From the NCBI GenBank assembly GCA_910583765.1, contig CAJTYS010000010.1:1-64000 (forward strand): a stretch of DNA of 64,000 nucleotides, in the 5' to 3' direction. Source of the stretch: an uncultured Eubacteriales bacterium (lineage in GTDB: Bacteria > Bacillota > Clostridia > Peptostreptococcales > Anaerovoracaceae). This document shows, in pieces, positions 50,502 through 58,886 of this stretch (positions are counted from its first letter, which is position 1; each line of letters opens with the position of its first letter). Under the pieces are notes generated by a model that did no database searches, was not told where the DNA came from, and saw only the letters and a program-made list of their open reading frames with translations. The position numbers were made by a program, and so were the translations under genes.

Positions 50502-51812
50502 TCACACTTTTTCAGTTTCCGTAATTTGCTCTAAAATAGATGTCATCACCTCCGCTTCCGCAGGAAATAATCTTGTCGATTGTGTCCGATTGTCTTTCAA
50601 CATGATTAATAATTCCTGAAGCAAATAACGGATCCCACTGCCTTCAAAGTTAAAGCTATATTTTTTTACATGTTTCTTCCCATTATTTTTCAATTCAAAA
50701 TAGCCTGTATTCCACCAATCATCCTTTACAATGATCGATCCTTTATCTCCGATGATAATGAGCTGATTTTCAAATTCCGCCTCTGTTCCGATTTCAAGCC
50801 AAGCTGATGTATGCGCATACTCAACATTCAACAAACAATATGTCAGGTTCCCCTCTGCGTTGCGGAACAAGCGCTTGTCCATGGTTTCATAGTCTGTTCC
50901 CAACAATTTGATCATCGCACAGATCGGTAATTTTGCCAAATCTAAAAATCCAGAACTATTTTCAAAGCTATCCGCTGAAATAGATGCTTTCACATTTAGG
51001 AGACGTCCGATCAAGTTTCCCTGCGCCATCCATAATAATTGATTAAATGCGCGCAGATACACGAGTACCATGTTTTCCAAAAGTGCGACTTTGTTTTGCT
51101 CTGCGATTTCCATCAATCTCGCAGATTCAGATTTGTCCAAAGAAAACGGCGTGTCCGCTATTACGTGCTTCTCTCGTTCAAGCGCCTTGCGAATCATCTC
51201 ATATCTTGCTTCAAGTTTAGTGATGATAAATACAATATCCACACTGTCTAAAAATTGCTCGTAATTATCGTATGCAAGGTCCAACAGATATTCATCTCTC
51301 ACTTTTTCTGCAACTTTAATATCCTCACAAAAAACACTTTCCACATGAACGCCGCTTACATTTTTGGCTTCTTCCATGATTGTGCCGTCACTGTCGGTGT
51401 CTGTCACGATTCCAACCCTATAAATCTTTCCTGTCTGTTGGCGCAGCTGCGTGCTGGATATATTCTTTGTTCTTTCCAAATATACAACATTGCAATATTG
51501 CCGTAAATGATCAAATTTTCCCATCCAGTCCGAGCCGATCACAAATGTATCGATATTGTAATTGATAATGTCCTGTGTCTTCTGTCCCAAATATTCTTCA
51601 ACGATAACTTCATCTACCAATCCTGTTTTCTTTACATTCTCAATACGCGTCAGCAAGCTGTCCTGAACTGACAATTTGCCTCGCTCTATATCGTAACTTT
51701 CCCCTGTCACGCCTACGATCAAATAGTCTCCGTATTCTTTTGCTCTCTTCAAAATGTTGTAATGTCCTTGGTGAAATAGATCAAAAGTTCCATATGTTAT
51801 TACTTTTTTCAT
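50502..51812 (-). CDS. Fusion of TagD-type cytidylyltransferase with a degenerate Gfo/Idh-like domain
   Basis: A 436-residue protein. Residues 1-127 are a glycerol-3-phosphate cytidylyltransferase-like domain with the HxGH motif (TFDLFHQGHYNIL), FVIGSDWMGKFD and the RTKNISST block, all intact for CDP-alcohol synthesis. From about 130 to 436 the layout follows Gfo/Idh/MocA oxidoreductases (VDIVFIITKLEARYEMIRKA, then EREKHVIADTPFSLDKSE). The dinucleotide glycine motif is missing (VGIVTDTDSDGT), and the catalytic EKP is replaced by Asp220-Thr-Pro, so the second half is probably not a normal dehydrogenase. The frame is open to 51914, but the promoter at 51865-51893 and a GAGG site put the start at the ATG at 51812. 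Confidence 0.85.
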   Translation of the reverse strand: MKKVITYGTFDLFHQGHYNILKRAKEYGDYLIVGVTGESYDIERGKLSVQDSLLTRIENVKKTGLVDEVIVEEYLGQKTQDIINYNIDTFVIGSDWMGKFDHLRQYCNVVYLERTKNISSTQLRQQTGKIYRVGIVTDTDSDGTIMEEAKNVSGVHVESVFCEDIKVAEKVRDEYLLDLAYDNYEQFLDSVDIVFIITKLEARYEMIRKALEREKHVIADTPFSLDKSESARLMEIAEQNKVALLENMVLVYLRAFNQLLWMAQGNLIGRLLNVKASISADSFENSSGFLDLAKLPICAMIKLLGTDYETMDKRLFRNAEGNLTYCLLNVEYAHTSAWLEIGTEAEFENQLIIIGDKGSIIVKDDWWNTGYFELKNNGKKHVKKYSFNFEGSGIRYLLQELLIMLKDNRTQSTRLFPAEAEVMTSILEQITETEKV

Positions 51813-51864
51813 ACTTTTATATTCCTCGCACAAACTATACAAATTTAATGGTATACTAGTTGTT

Positions 51865-51893
51865 ATTGTACCATCTACTATGCGGAAAAGCAA
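51865..51893 (-). promoter_or_regulatory. Promoter of the cytidylyltransferase-SGNH-GNAT-licD transcript
   Basis: Minus strand: TTGCTT (51888-51893), 17 bases, TACAAT (51865-51870), with the start codon about 53 bases downstream. It lies between the GT2 gene and the fusion gene, so the locus has an internal promoter here. Confidence 0.65.
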
Positions 51894-51914
51894 ATCCAGT
51901 TCGTGTAATATCAA

Positions 51915-54350
51915 CTAATTTGTCAATAGTTTTGGGTATGCCTGATTGATTATTTCTTCCGTATGTTTTACTATCATGGCAGGATGCTGCAACGCGCTAG
52001 CCTTTTTATGATCATCTTCTCTATCTGATAGCAAAAAATCGCTTAAATATATTGCCTCATCGAGACTGAGCAGCTTTGTCACATCCACAGCTTGCTGGTC
52101 ATACTCTTTCATATAGTCGTATTGGTTCTTTACCCCCGATCGATTCCATATCATTAAAAGCCATTTTGTTGGCAGCCTAAATTTCAGCTCCTGTAACTCT
52201 GCTGGTGAGAGCACAAACGAGCCAGCATATAATAATAATTTTTTCCCTTGCGTTTGAGGTGATTGCAGATAAAGTTCTTTTTGTTTTTTCAAAAAAAGCG
52301 ATTTGTCTGAAAACACCTGTAAATCCTCTTCTATACCTATAGAAGTCAGCTTGGTTTCTGGTCGAAGCTTTATCCCATCAAAAAACTCTGGCTGATTTGT
52401 AAAAATATATTTAGCCGCAGCTGCTTCTCGGCAAAACTGTTTTAGACGAAAAGTTTTGTACTCGTCACGCCTCAAATAGAAAACTTTGACTTGTAACGAT
52501 CCCGTTTGTTCCAGCTTGTCTTTTTGTAGTTTCAAGCCGCCGGACAGTTCTTCGTTCTTCCCTTCCAAAAGAATAGCTACATGTTCTTTGATTGGCTTGC
52601 GGTTATATTTTTTGTATAGATATGGATATACCACATCATCAAAGAATTTTCTTTTCCATTTGCCATGTAAGACCTTTTGATCCTGCTTCATCGCACCATG
52701 AAGCTCACCTGCTTTTTCTAAAAAATCAGCGTCCCGCAAGCTGTAGGAAAGCATGAATTCCTCATGGTCTTTTTTATAACACAGCAGCTCATATACTGTT
52801 TTTACTATGCTATCCTGACTCTCGGCCAGAGAAATATTGTGCTTTCGCAAAGATGCTTTTCTAAACAATTTGTTGCTCAGACACCAGTTGAGTTTATCGT
52901 AATTCACAACATATCGTTGGTTTTCTGCTTCCTGTGAAAAGGCGAGCTCCATAGAAGGTATCGATGTCACCTCATTTGCATCTTTGGAAATATGCTTTAT
53001 CGAAATTGTCGCAAAGTCCACGGCCAAATCTTCATCCAAAATCTTACACATGGCACGCATATTATTAGCAGTCATGAATACATCTTCTGCAATCATATTC
53101 AAATATGTCCCTTTTGCCACATCTGCGGCTTTTTTCATGAATGCTCCATCATGCGCCGGTAGAACTCGCAAATTTATCTGATTTCTATAGATAGGAGGGA
53201 TCGCCTCAGCAAGTGTCTCTGGCGCCAGCACTTCAAAAGCAGGAACCGATTGATTATAGATTCCTGCGATCAACAGCAGTATCTGATCCGGCTTTAATTG
53301 ATCAGACAGAATAAAAGAAATGACAGGTGCTGCCGCTAATTCTTCTTTTGTCATAGGAAGAGGCTCTAGGCGCAAATCATTGTTCTGCCTGACGATACTC
53401 TGCCAAGTCTGCTCTGTCATATCCAGTTTCAGTTCATCCAATCCCTCTGCGACAAGTTCCCAAATAGCTTCGCCTTGCCATATTTTTCTATAAAACCCTC
53501 CAATTAGATTAAAGTGTACGATCCGACGAAGCACTCGCTGCATAAAAGTCTGTTGGCGCAATCTTTCTTTTTCAATTAAAGCGTTATCCGAACATTCCAC
53601 TAATAATTGCGTTTCATCTTTCCTTATTTCCCGTTTCACGACTTTCATCAATTCCCGATACGCATTCATGGCATCTGATAAGGATTTTCGGCTGATTGTC
53701 TGCGTGAGTGAAGAATTGTCCCAAAAAGCCCGCAAATAATACCGATAAACAACCTCATTACATCCTGTAATTTTCTTGCAGCACATTAGATATTTGAATA
53801 CAAAAACAGCATCTTCGGAAAAGGTAAAAGGATCGAATCTCAATTGGTTTTCTTCGATCACGCTTCTTCGATATAGTTTGTTGCACAAGCTAAAACTCCA
53901 TGCCCAGTCATAACTATATTTAGGAATATCTTTTTTTAGCGCCATTCGCCTGGATGGCCGATTAAGGCGTACCCTAAAACCTTCGATGATTTCATAGATG
54001 CCTACAGTCAAATCCGCGTTTTCTTTTTCTGCCGTATCATACAGTGCTTTTAACGCATTCTCCGGCACTTGGTCGTCCGGATCATAGAATATCACATATT
54101 TCCCCCTTATATGCTCTAAACCTGTATTTCTTGCTGTGGCGACACCTTGATTATTCTGTGTATAATACTGAAATCGAGGATCTCCCGCACAAAAGCGCTC
54201 GATCATTTTCATGGAACCATCAGTTGATCCATCGTTCACAAGAATCACTTCAAAATCGCACAACGTCTGCGCTTTAAGACTATTTAACATTCGCTCAAGA
54301 TAGTTTTCCACGTTATAAACGGGAACAACGATTGATATTATTGGATTCAT
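51915..54350 (-). CDS. Multi-domain glycosyltransferase: GT2, degenerate GT2-like and TagF-like regions
   Basis: An 811-residue protein. Residues 1-230 are an intact GT2 domain (IISIVVPVYNVENYLERML, VNDGSTDGS, DPDD metal site at 90-93, CNKLYRRS). Residues about 335-530 repeat the GT2 pattern (PVISFILSDQL, YNQSVPAFEVL, AKGTYLNMIAED, LSNKLFRKASL) without a proper DxD. The last 200 residues recall the two Rossmann halves of CDP-polyol transferases (AKYIFTNQPEFF, KLLLYAGSFVLS, LLSLDEAIYLSDFLLSDRED) but without the catalytic HG/DYSS residues. It likely adds a sugar to the repeat unit, the C-terminal parts acting as acceptor or partner modules (inference). Confidence 0.82.
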   Translation of the reverse strand: MNPIISIVVPVYNVENYLERMLNSLKAQTLCDFEVILVNDGSTDGSMKMIERFCAGDPRFQYYTQNNQGVATARNTGLEHIRGKYVIFYDPDDQVPENALKALYDTAEKENADLTVGIYEIIEGFRVRLNRPSRRMALKKDIPKYSYDWAWSFSLCNKLYRRSVIEENQLRFDPFTFSEDAVFVFKYLMCCKKITGCNEVVYRYYLRAFWDNSSLTQTISRKSLSDAMNAYRELMKVVKREIRKDETQLLVECSDNALIEKERLRQQTFMQRVLRRIVHFNLIGGFYRKIWQGEAIWELVAEGLDELKLDMTEQTWQSIVRQNNDLRLEPLPMTKEELAAAPVISFILSDQLKPDQILLLIAGIYNQSVPAFEVLAPETLAEAIPPIYRNQINLRVLPAHDGAFMKKAADVAKGTYLNMIAEDVFMTANNMRAMCKILDEDLAVDFATISIKHISKDANEVTSIPSMELAFSQEAENQRYVVNYDKLNWCLSNKLFRKASLRKHNISLAESQDSIVKTVYELLCYKKDHEEFMLSYSLRDADFLEKAGELHGAMKQDQKVLHGKWKRKFFDDVVYPYLYKKYNRKPIKEHVAILLEGKNEELSGGLKLQKDKLEQTGSLQVKVFYLRRDEYKTFRLKQFCREAAAAKYIFTNQPEFFDGIKLRPETKLTSIGIEEDLQVFSDKSLFLKKQKELYLQSPQTQGKKLLLYAGSFVLSPAELQELKFRLPTKWLLMIWNRSGVKNQYDYMKEYDQQAVDVTKLLSLDEAIYLSDFLLSDREDDHKKASALQHPAMIVKHTEEIINQAYPKLLTN

Positions 54351-54384
54351 CTTTCTCTCCTTAATTTAATACACTCTTTTTATC

Positions 54385-55896
54385 TTAATTCCTATTTCTT
54401 AATCTCTTCGCAGTTATTTTTTCTATGCCTCTCTTTTTCCATGCATGCCATGGTGATTTTTTATTATACTGAAACAATGGCGCAATCCCTATGAAATACA
54501 GGAAAATGAAATCGCGTTCTAAGGGGAAAATAACCATCTCCAGCATGGATATCACACAAAAGGATATAATTGAAAATACAGAAAAAACGCAATATGGATG
54601 CATATTGTAGAATTTCTTTGAACCTACGCATTTTAACATATATATGCCAGTATAAATCGTTATCAATAAATATACCAAGGCCAAGCCAATCCCGAAGCGC
54701 CATGCAAGTTCAAGGAACACATTATGCGCCCAAACCCGATTTTGAGTACTTTCTACAGCGACTTCAACAAACTGATCCTCCGTATGCCCTTTCCAGCTAA
54801 TGTTTTGAAGATACGCAAGCCAAATCTCTACTCTTCCAGAAGATAGTTGATTCCAATCGCCTCCTTGTGTATGTAGTCGATCAAGAATTGTAATCTCCTG
54901 TACTGGCTCTGAAGGCAATTCTGTCTCTTGTTGTCCATTTTTAGCTGGCTTTTTCTCTCTTTGATCCGCTTTATCAGTATTTTTATGATCCTTTGCTTGC
55001 TTCTGATCCGTTTGCCTGCCATCTGACACCGCATATGCGGCTGTATCAGCATTTCTTGATAACAGCGCTGTATTAATAGGCAGACAAGAAAGAATCAGCA
55101 ATAGCAGAACACATAATCGGATCATCGCTTTCAACCGGTCATGTTCACTCATATAATAACGGATGTAAAAAATCATAAACACGCCCAGTTGGAGAGATAC
55201 AGAAATCAAGGATGTTCTGGAGCCAGAAAGGATCAACAGGCTTATGGCTATTTCACAGGCAAGCATATACACTACAATTGCTTTTCGCTTTTGCAGCACC
55301 AAATATAGACCGCAGGTTGTAGCGGCGGCTGCAATGGTTCCCAAAGTGTTTGCGTTTCCTGTGGTCGCCATATATCTTCCAGAAACCATGGTTTCTTCGC
55401 TGATTGGACAAAAAAGCACGCAGATCAAGAAAAACAGCAACACATTCACAACCATTGCTTTTGCGACCAAACTAAATAAAACGTCATAATCTTGCCTGTT
55501 GTTCCAGACAAAGTACAAGCATGGAAACAAAAAAAGTACACAAACAGCAAAGGGAAAAAAGCCCAATCCTATATCAAAAAAAAGGCAAACCCCAAATAGG
55601 GTCATCCCGCATATCACCCACGTGATACTTAAAAACGGATTCCATTTGATCGCCTTCATGGGCCTGTCCACACTCATTAAAATAATGAGTGTCAAGGGAA
55701 TCATATTGAGCCACCCTCTCTGATCATAATCGATCAGGATTCCAGTTTGGACAGACGAATAGCAGAACAGAAAGAATGCAATAATCAAGAAAAATGACAC
55801 GCCAATAATACCGTGCCTGACTGTCCCAGGAATCTTTCCCGTAACTTTATATGCTAAATTTAGTGGTGTTATATATAAAAACTGCAGTAATTCCAC
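54385..55896 (-). CDS. O-antigen ligase/polymerase-like (Wzy/WaaL family) membrane protein
   Basis: A 503-residue protein with about ten to twelve transmembrane helices. A long charged external loop (about 298-355, Lys/Asp/Glu-rich) precedes the family motif region: GRVEIWLAYLQNI and then VWAHNVFLELAWRFGIGLAL, with the conserved His. SGSRTSLISVS earlier is also typical. Such proteins polymerise or ligate lipid-linked repeat units outside the membrane. It starts with GTG six bases after AGGAGG, with a strong promoter upstream, and heads the transcript to the GT2 gene. Confidence 0.85.
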   Translation of the reverse strand: MELLQFLYITPLNLAYKVTGKIPGTVRHGIIGVSFFLIIAFFLFCYSSVQTGILIDYDQRGWLNMIPLTLIILMSVDRPMKAIKWNPFLSITWVICGMTLFGVCLFFDIGLGFFPFAVCVLFLFPCLYFVWNNRQDYDVLFSLVAKAMVVNVLLFFLICVLFCPISEETMVSGRYMATTGNANTLGTIAAAATTCGLYLVLQKRKAIVVYMLACEIAISLLILSGSRTSLISVSLQLGVFMIFYIRYYMSEHDRLKAMIRLCVLLLLILSCLPINTALLSRNADTAAYAVSDGRQTDQKQAKDHKNTDKADQREKKPAKNGQQETELPSEPVQEITILDRLHTQGGDWNQLSSGRVEIWLAYLQNISWKGHTEDQFVEVAVESTQNRVWAHNVFLELAWRFGIGLALVYLLITIYTGIYMLKCVGSKKFYNMHPYCVFSVFSIISFCVISMLEMVIFPLERDFIFLYFIGIAPLFQYNKKSPWHAWKKRGIEKITAKRLRNRN

Positions 55897-55943
55897 TCTA
55901 ATCCTCCTGAATCCAACAAGGTTCTTTTAAACCTTATTGTTCT

Positions 55944-55972
55944 AGTATAACATATTGCCCTTGTTTTTCCAA
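55944..55972 (-). promoter_or_regulatory. Promoter of the Wzy-like/GT2 genes
   Basis: Minus strand: TTGGAA (55967-55972), 17 bases, TATACT (55944-55949) preceded by TGT. Just downstream AAGGTT and AACCTT (55922-55938) form a small leader hairpin ahead of the ribosome site. Confidence 0.75.
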
Positions 55973-56231
55973 GTAGTTCCACGGCCGATTCTTTCAATGC
56001 CTTTTCGTGAGCAATCCAGCTCACTGCTTGTGATTACACTGCAAAATCATTGAGTAGGGCACACTTCATTTTTCACTAGATTTTTGGCCAACAAAAATTT
56101 TTTTAAACTTTTTCTGTTTTTATGCGGCTTTTTTGCTCTTTTTTGTATCTATCATTATGTGCGCTTTTTACAAGGCGTGCCCATTGGCTCAAAAGTGTTT
56201 GTACTTGTTATGACAGAAAGGAGTGATTGTT
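55973..56231. other. Gene-free spacer between the polymer locus and the XRE-ATPase block
   Basis: No gene is visible. GTGAGC (56007-56012) and GCTCAC (56019-56024) form a short perfect dyad. The right part is AT-rich with poly-A/T runs. A promoter for the XRE gene is expected here but no clear -35/-10 pair was found. Confidence 0.4.
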
Positions 56232-56585
56232 ATGTTATTACGAAAGAACCTGACGGATACCATGAACGCTCTGCGAAGGAGTCGTGGCTTGTCCATCACC
56301 GCATTTTCGGAGGAAGCGGGGATTTCCCGCTCCTCCATGCAGTCCTTGTTGAAGGGCACTGGAAATCCTCGAATGGATACTGTGGAGCAAGTGGCCTCCC
56401 GCCTGCGTCTTGACCCTGCTATGCTGTTGTCAGGCGCTTTGTCGGAACAGCAGCTGAACGTCGCAGTCTCGCTGCTGCAGGCTCTCGACTTCTTTTCCAG
56501 ATTTTCAGATGAAGAAAAAGAAAAGTTCGCTTCTTTGTTTCTGGAAATGCTTTCAATGATGAAGGCTGACGATCAAAGCGACTGA
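56232..56585 (+). CDS. XRE-family helix-turn-helix regulator, small
   Basis: A 117-residue protein. The N-terminal HTH (about 5-62) reads TMNALRRSRGLSITAFSEE, then AGISRSSMQSLLKGTGNP, like Cro/C1 and SinR-type repressors. The C-terminal helical part (about 72-115) looks like a dimerisation or partner-binding helix pair. It is convergent with the AAA-ATPase gene and a clear paralog of the XRE protein at 58887. The ATG follows AAAGGAG by eight bases; an upstream GTG at 56223 overlaps that site. Confidence 0.85.
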   Translation: MLLRKNLTDTMNALRRSRGLSITAFSEEAGISRSSMQSLLKGTGNPRMDTVEQVASRLRLDPAMLLSGALSEQQLNVAVSLLQALDFFSRFSDEEKEKFASLFLEMLSMMKADDQSD

Positions 56586-56617
56586 GCCAGACAGCTTTCT
56601 ATGTGTCATCGCAAGGC

Positions 56618-56657
56618 AAAAGCTCCCCCGCTTGTTGGGGAGCTTTTGGCGTTTTTT
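56618..56657 (+). terminator. Terminator between XRE and AAA-ATPase genes
   Basis: AAAAGCTCCCC (56618-56628) pairs with GGGGAGCTTTT (56637-56647); GGCG and a six-T run follow. It lies between the two convergent genes. Confidence 0.82.
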
Positions 56658-56674
56658 GTTTATCAGAGCGCAGA

Positions 56675-58414
56675 TCAACCAGCCTGTATCAGCACGTTCT
56701 TCCCCTCAAAAGCGAAGGCGTACTTGCGTATTTTTTCCGCCGGAACGCCTCTAGCTTCCAGCGCTGCGGCGTATCGCTTTTCTTCGATCTGGGCCAGAGC
56801 CGCCCGCGCTGTGTCTTCCAGGGCTTTCTCTTTCTTGGGCTGAAACACTTTGAATTCCAGAATCATGGCATCGTCTTCCGTGTTCAGCGGCTCCAGCATC
56901 ACGTCGTATCTGCCGAATCCGCTTTCCCGATTGGATGTCAACGCATACCTTCCGGATAGTTCCACCATTAAGCCCAGAACGAAGCCATGGTAGAAGCAGG
57001 CACTTGAATTTTGCTCGTCAAAATTCTTAGTGATCGCTTCCACAGCGTGAAAGCGTTCATGATCAGAGCCGGAAGGCCGCTTCCCCGCATCAAAATAGCT
57101 AAAGGTCGCTAACGCCACTTTGTTCATGTATGCGTTCATGGCTTCCAGATCGCTTGACAGCAAAACTTTTATAAAATCATTGTAACTGGCGGAACCTTTT
57201 CGGAACCATCCTCGCACCAGGGAACGAAACATGTGCTGCGTTTCCCTGTTGGTCAGTGCCAATTCGTATTGAGGTCCATCCAAACCATCCTCCCGACTGG
57301 CCACTTTCAAGTATCCGCTAGCCAAAAGTAGGCTCCAGATGGCCATCTCGTCCTCATCTAATACGCTGTACACCACTTGTTCGTCCAGTTTCGTCACAAT
57401 GTTTTTCCCCTCTAGCAACCGCTGGAAATCCAACTTTAACTCTTTTCCGCCTTCACGAATCAGCTTCCCCGCCAAGTCGTTGGAACTGGAATTAGCCCAA
57501 TACAGGCCCAGTTCCCTGGTGTCCAAGTAATTGATGATGGACCAGGGATTGTAAATGTCGGTCTTGTCTCCGAAGGTGAAACCGTCATACCAAGCCTTCA
57601 CTTCTTCTTTCCGCTCCGGCAGCCCCTGTTCGTCCAAAGCCGCAAAGACTTCTTCTTCCGTGAATCCGAAACAATCTGCGTATTCCCTAGAAGTGGTGGT
57701 CACCACTTTCAAATTGTTCAGGCCTGAAAAGATGGATTCCTTGCTCACCCTGGTGATCCCCGTCATGAGGTCTCGCTCCAGATATGGGTTGGCTTTAAAA
57801 CTGGACTTGAACAGCCTGCGCATAAAAACGGACAATTCCTCCCAATACCCGTTCACGTAAGCCTGCTGCATGGGCGTGTCGTATTCGTCCAGCAAAATGA
57901 TGACCCTTTTTTTGTGGAAACGGCACAAGTAGTCAGACAGCGCCCTGATGGATGACGCAGCTCTGACGTCCGACATGTCCGCCGACACGTTCTGAAAAGT
58001 TTCTTTTTCCTTTTCGTTTAGCAGACCGGTTTCCAACAAAAAATCGAACTTGTTGTATAGTTCCTCGATGGTCAGACAAATGGTCTCTCTGGCCTCCTCG
58101 AAAGAACGGGCTTCCAGATCCGCAAAGCTGAAAAAGATCACTGGGTACGTCCCCTGCAGCTCCCTGTATGTTTCGTCTTCCCAGATGGAGAGTCCCTCGA
58201 ACAATTCTCCCCTTGCCGCATAATCCGTGGAAAAAAACTTCTCTACCATGCTCATGTTCAACGTCTTTCCGAATCGCCGGGGACGGGTGATCAGCGTCAC
58301 TTCATCGTCCGCTTCCCACCATTCTTTGATGAAATAAGTTTTGTCCACGTAAAAGTTGTCTTTCATCCGCAGCTTTTCATAATCCTGCCGCCCGATGCTG
58401 ACCGTTCTCGCCAT
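56675..58414 (-). CDS. AAA-ATPase-like protein with C-terminal PD-(D/E)XK nuclease domain (DUF1703 family)
   Basis: A 579-residue protein of the AAA-ATPase_like/PDDEXK_9 family, greatly expanded in gut anaerobes. The N-terminal family start VSIGRQDYEKLRMKDNFYVD is followed by Walker A RPRRFGKTL (Lys50) and Walker B VIILLDEYDTP. The C-terminal nuclease fold has Asp504 (GRYDVM), Glu520 and Lys522 (ILEFKV), so the catalytic triad is intact. The family is often linked to mobile or defence functions but has no proven role. It is flanked by two XRE paralogs. AGGAGG ribosome site. Confidence 0.9.
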   Translation of the reverse strand: MARTVSIGRQDYEKLRMKDNFYVDKTYFIKEWWEADDEVTLITRPRRFGKTLNMSMVEKFFSTDYAARGELFEGLSIWEDETYRELQGTYPVIFFSFADLEARSFEEARETICLTIEELYNKFDFLLETGLLNEKEKETFQNVSADMSDVRAASSIRALSDYLCRFHKKRVIILLDEYDTPMQQAYVNGYWEELSVFMRRLFKSSFKANPYLERDLMTGITRVSKESIFSGLNNLKVVTTTSREYADCFGFTEEEVFAALDEQGLPERKEEVKAWYDGFTFGDKTDIYNPWSIINYLDTRELGLYWANSSSNDLAGKLIREGGKELKLDFQRLLEGKNIVTKLDEQVVYSVLDEDEMAIWSLLLASGYLKVASREDGLDGPQYELALTNRETQHMFRSLVRGWFRKGSASYNDFIKVLLSSDLEAMNAYMNKVALATFSYFDAGKRPSGSDHERFHAVEAITKNFDEQNSSACFYHGFVLGLMVELSGRYALTSNRESGFGRYDVMLEPLNTEDDAMILEFKVFQPKKEKALEDTARAALAQIEEKRYAAALEARGVPAEKIRKYAFAFEGKNVLIQAG

Positions 58415-58886
58415 GTCTTTTCCTCCTGTCTCCCCTGTGTCTCTTTTTTAGTTTTGCCTCGCTAGCGCCTGTTATCCCTTATTATACCATGAATTTCCTC
58501 TGAAAATACAACTGGAATTCATGATTCAATGAACGCTTCCCCGCAGCAACGCCATATCAATTGATTGCGTTCATTATACCACAGAACGGTAGAATGCGGC
58601 GCTCTTTTCGCAAGGAGTCATCCAAAGCACCCTCACTTTTGGGGAAGACGGCGACCTTGACTTCATTGCGAGCTTTCTCATGTTTTGAACGCAACGTACG
58701 CAATGAATTGCATGCCATAAATCCCAATCGTACCATCGTCAAAATGGCAATGTTTTGCCCTGATACTCCCAACCATGCGAACACCATACCGATATGTCAG
58801 CGCAAAATGTCGGCATGTCATGCTGTCGTTTTTTGTCAAATCATTTTATCGATAGAAAGAAACAAACACGTCAGGAGGTGTAAATC
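58415..58886. other. Dyad-rich divergent intergenic region between ATPase and XRE genes
   Basis: No credible gene in these 472 bases. It holds two minus-strand TGGTATAAT extended -10 boxes (58481-58489 and about 58573-58581). CATGAATT (58489-58496) is inverted as AATTCATG (58517-58524). AATGAACGC (58528-58536) is inverted as GCGTTCATT (58567-58575), and a perfect ATCAATTGAT palindrome is at about 58556-58565. GAACGCAA occurs again near 58687. The dyads overlap the promoters, so they are good operator candidates for the XRE proteins. Confidence 0.5.
58481..58511 (-). promoter_or_regulatory. Candidate promoter of the AAA-ATPase gene, overlapped by a dyad
   Basis: Minus strand: TTGTAT (58506-58511), 19-base spacer, TATAAT (58481-58486) with an extended TGG. 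The CATGAATT/AATTCATG dyad surrounds the -35, which suggests repression at this site. Confidence 0.5.

Noticed and set aside
50502..51914. Longer reading of the cytidylyltransferase fusion starting at 51914
   Set aside because: The extra segment covers a near-consensus promoter and does not match the family N-terminus.
58557..58787. Minus-strand open frame of 76 codons (and an overlapping plus-strand frame of 109 codons) in the ATPase-XRE gap
   Set aside because: No ribosome site, no recognisable domain, and overlapping open frames on both strands with promoter-like and dyad sequence; more likely regulatory DNA.
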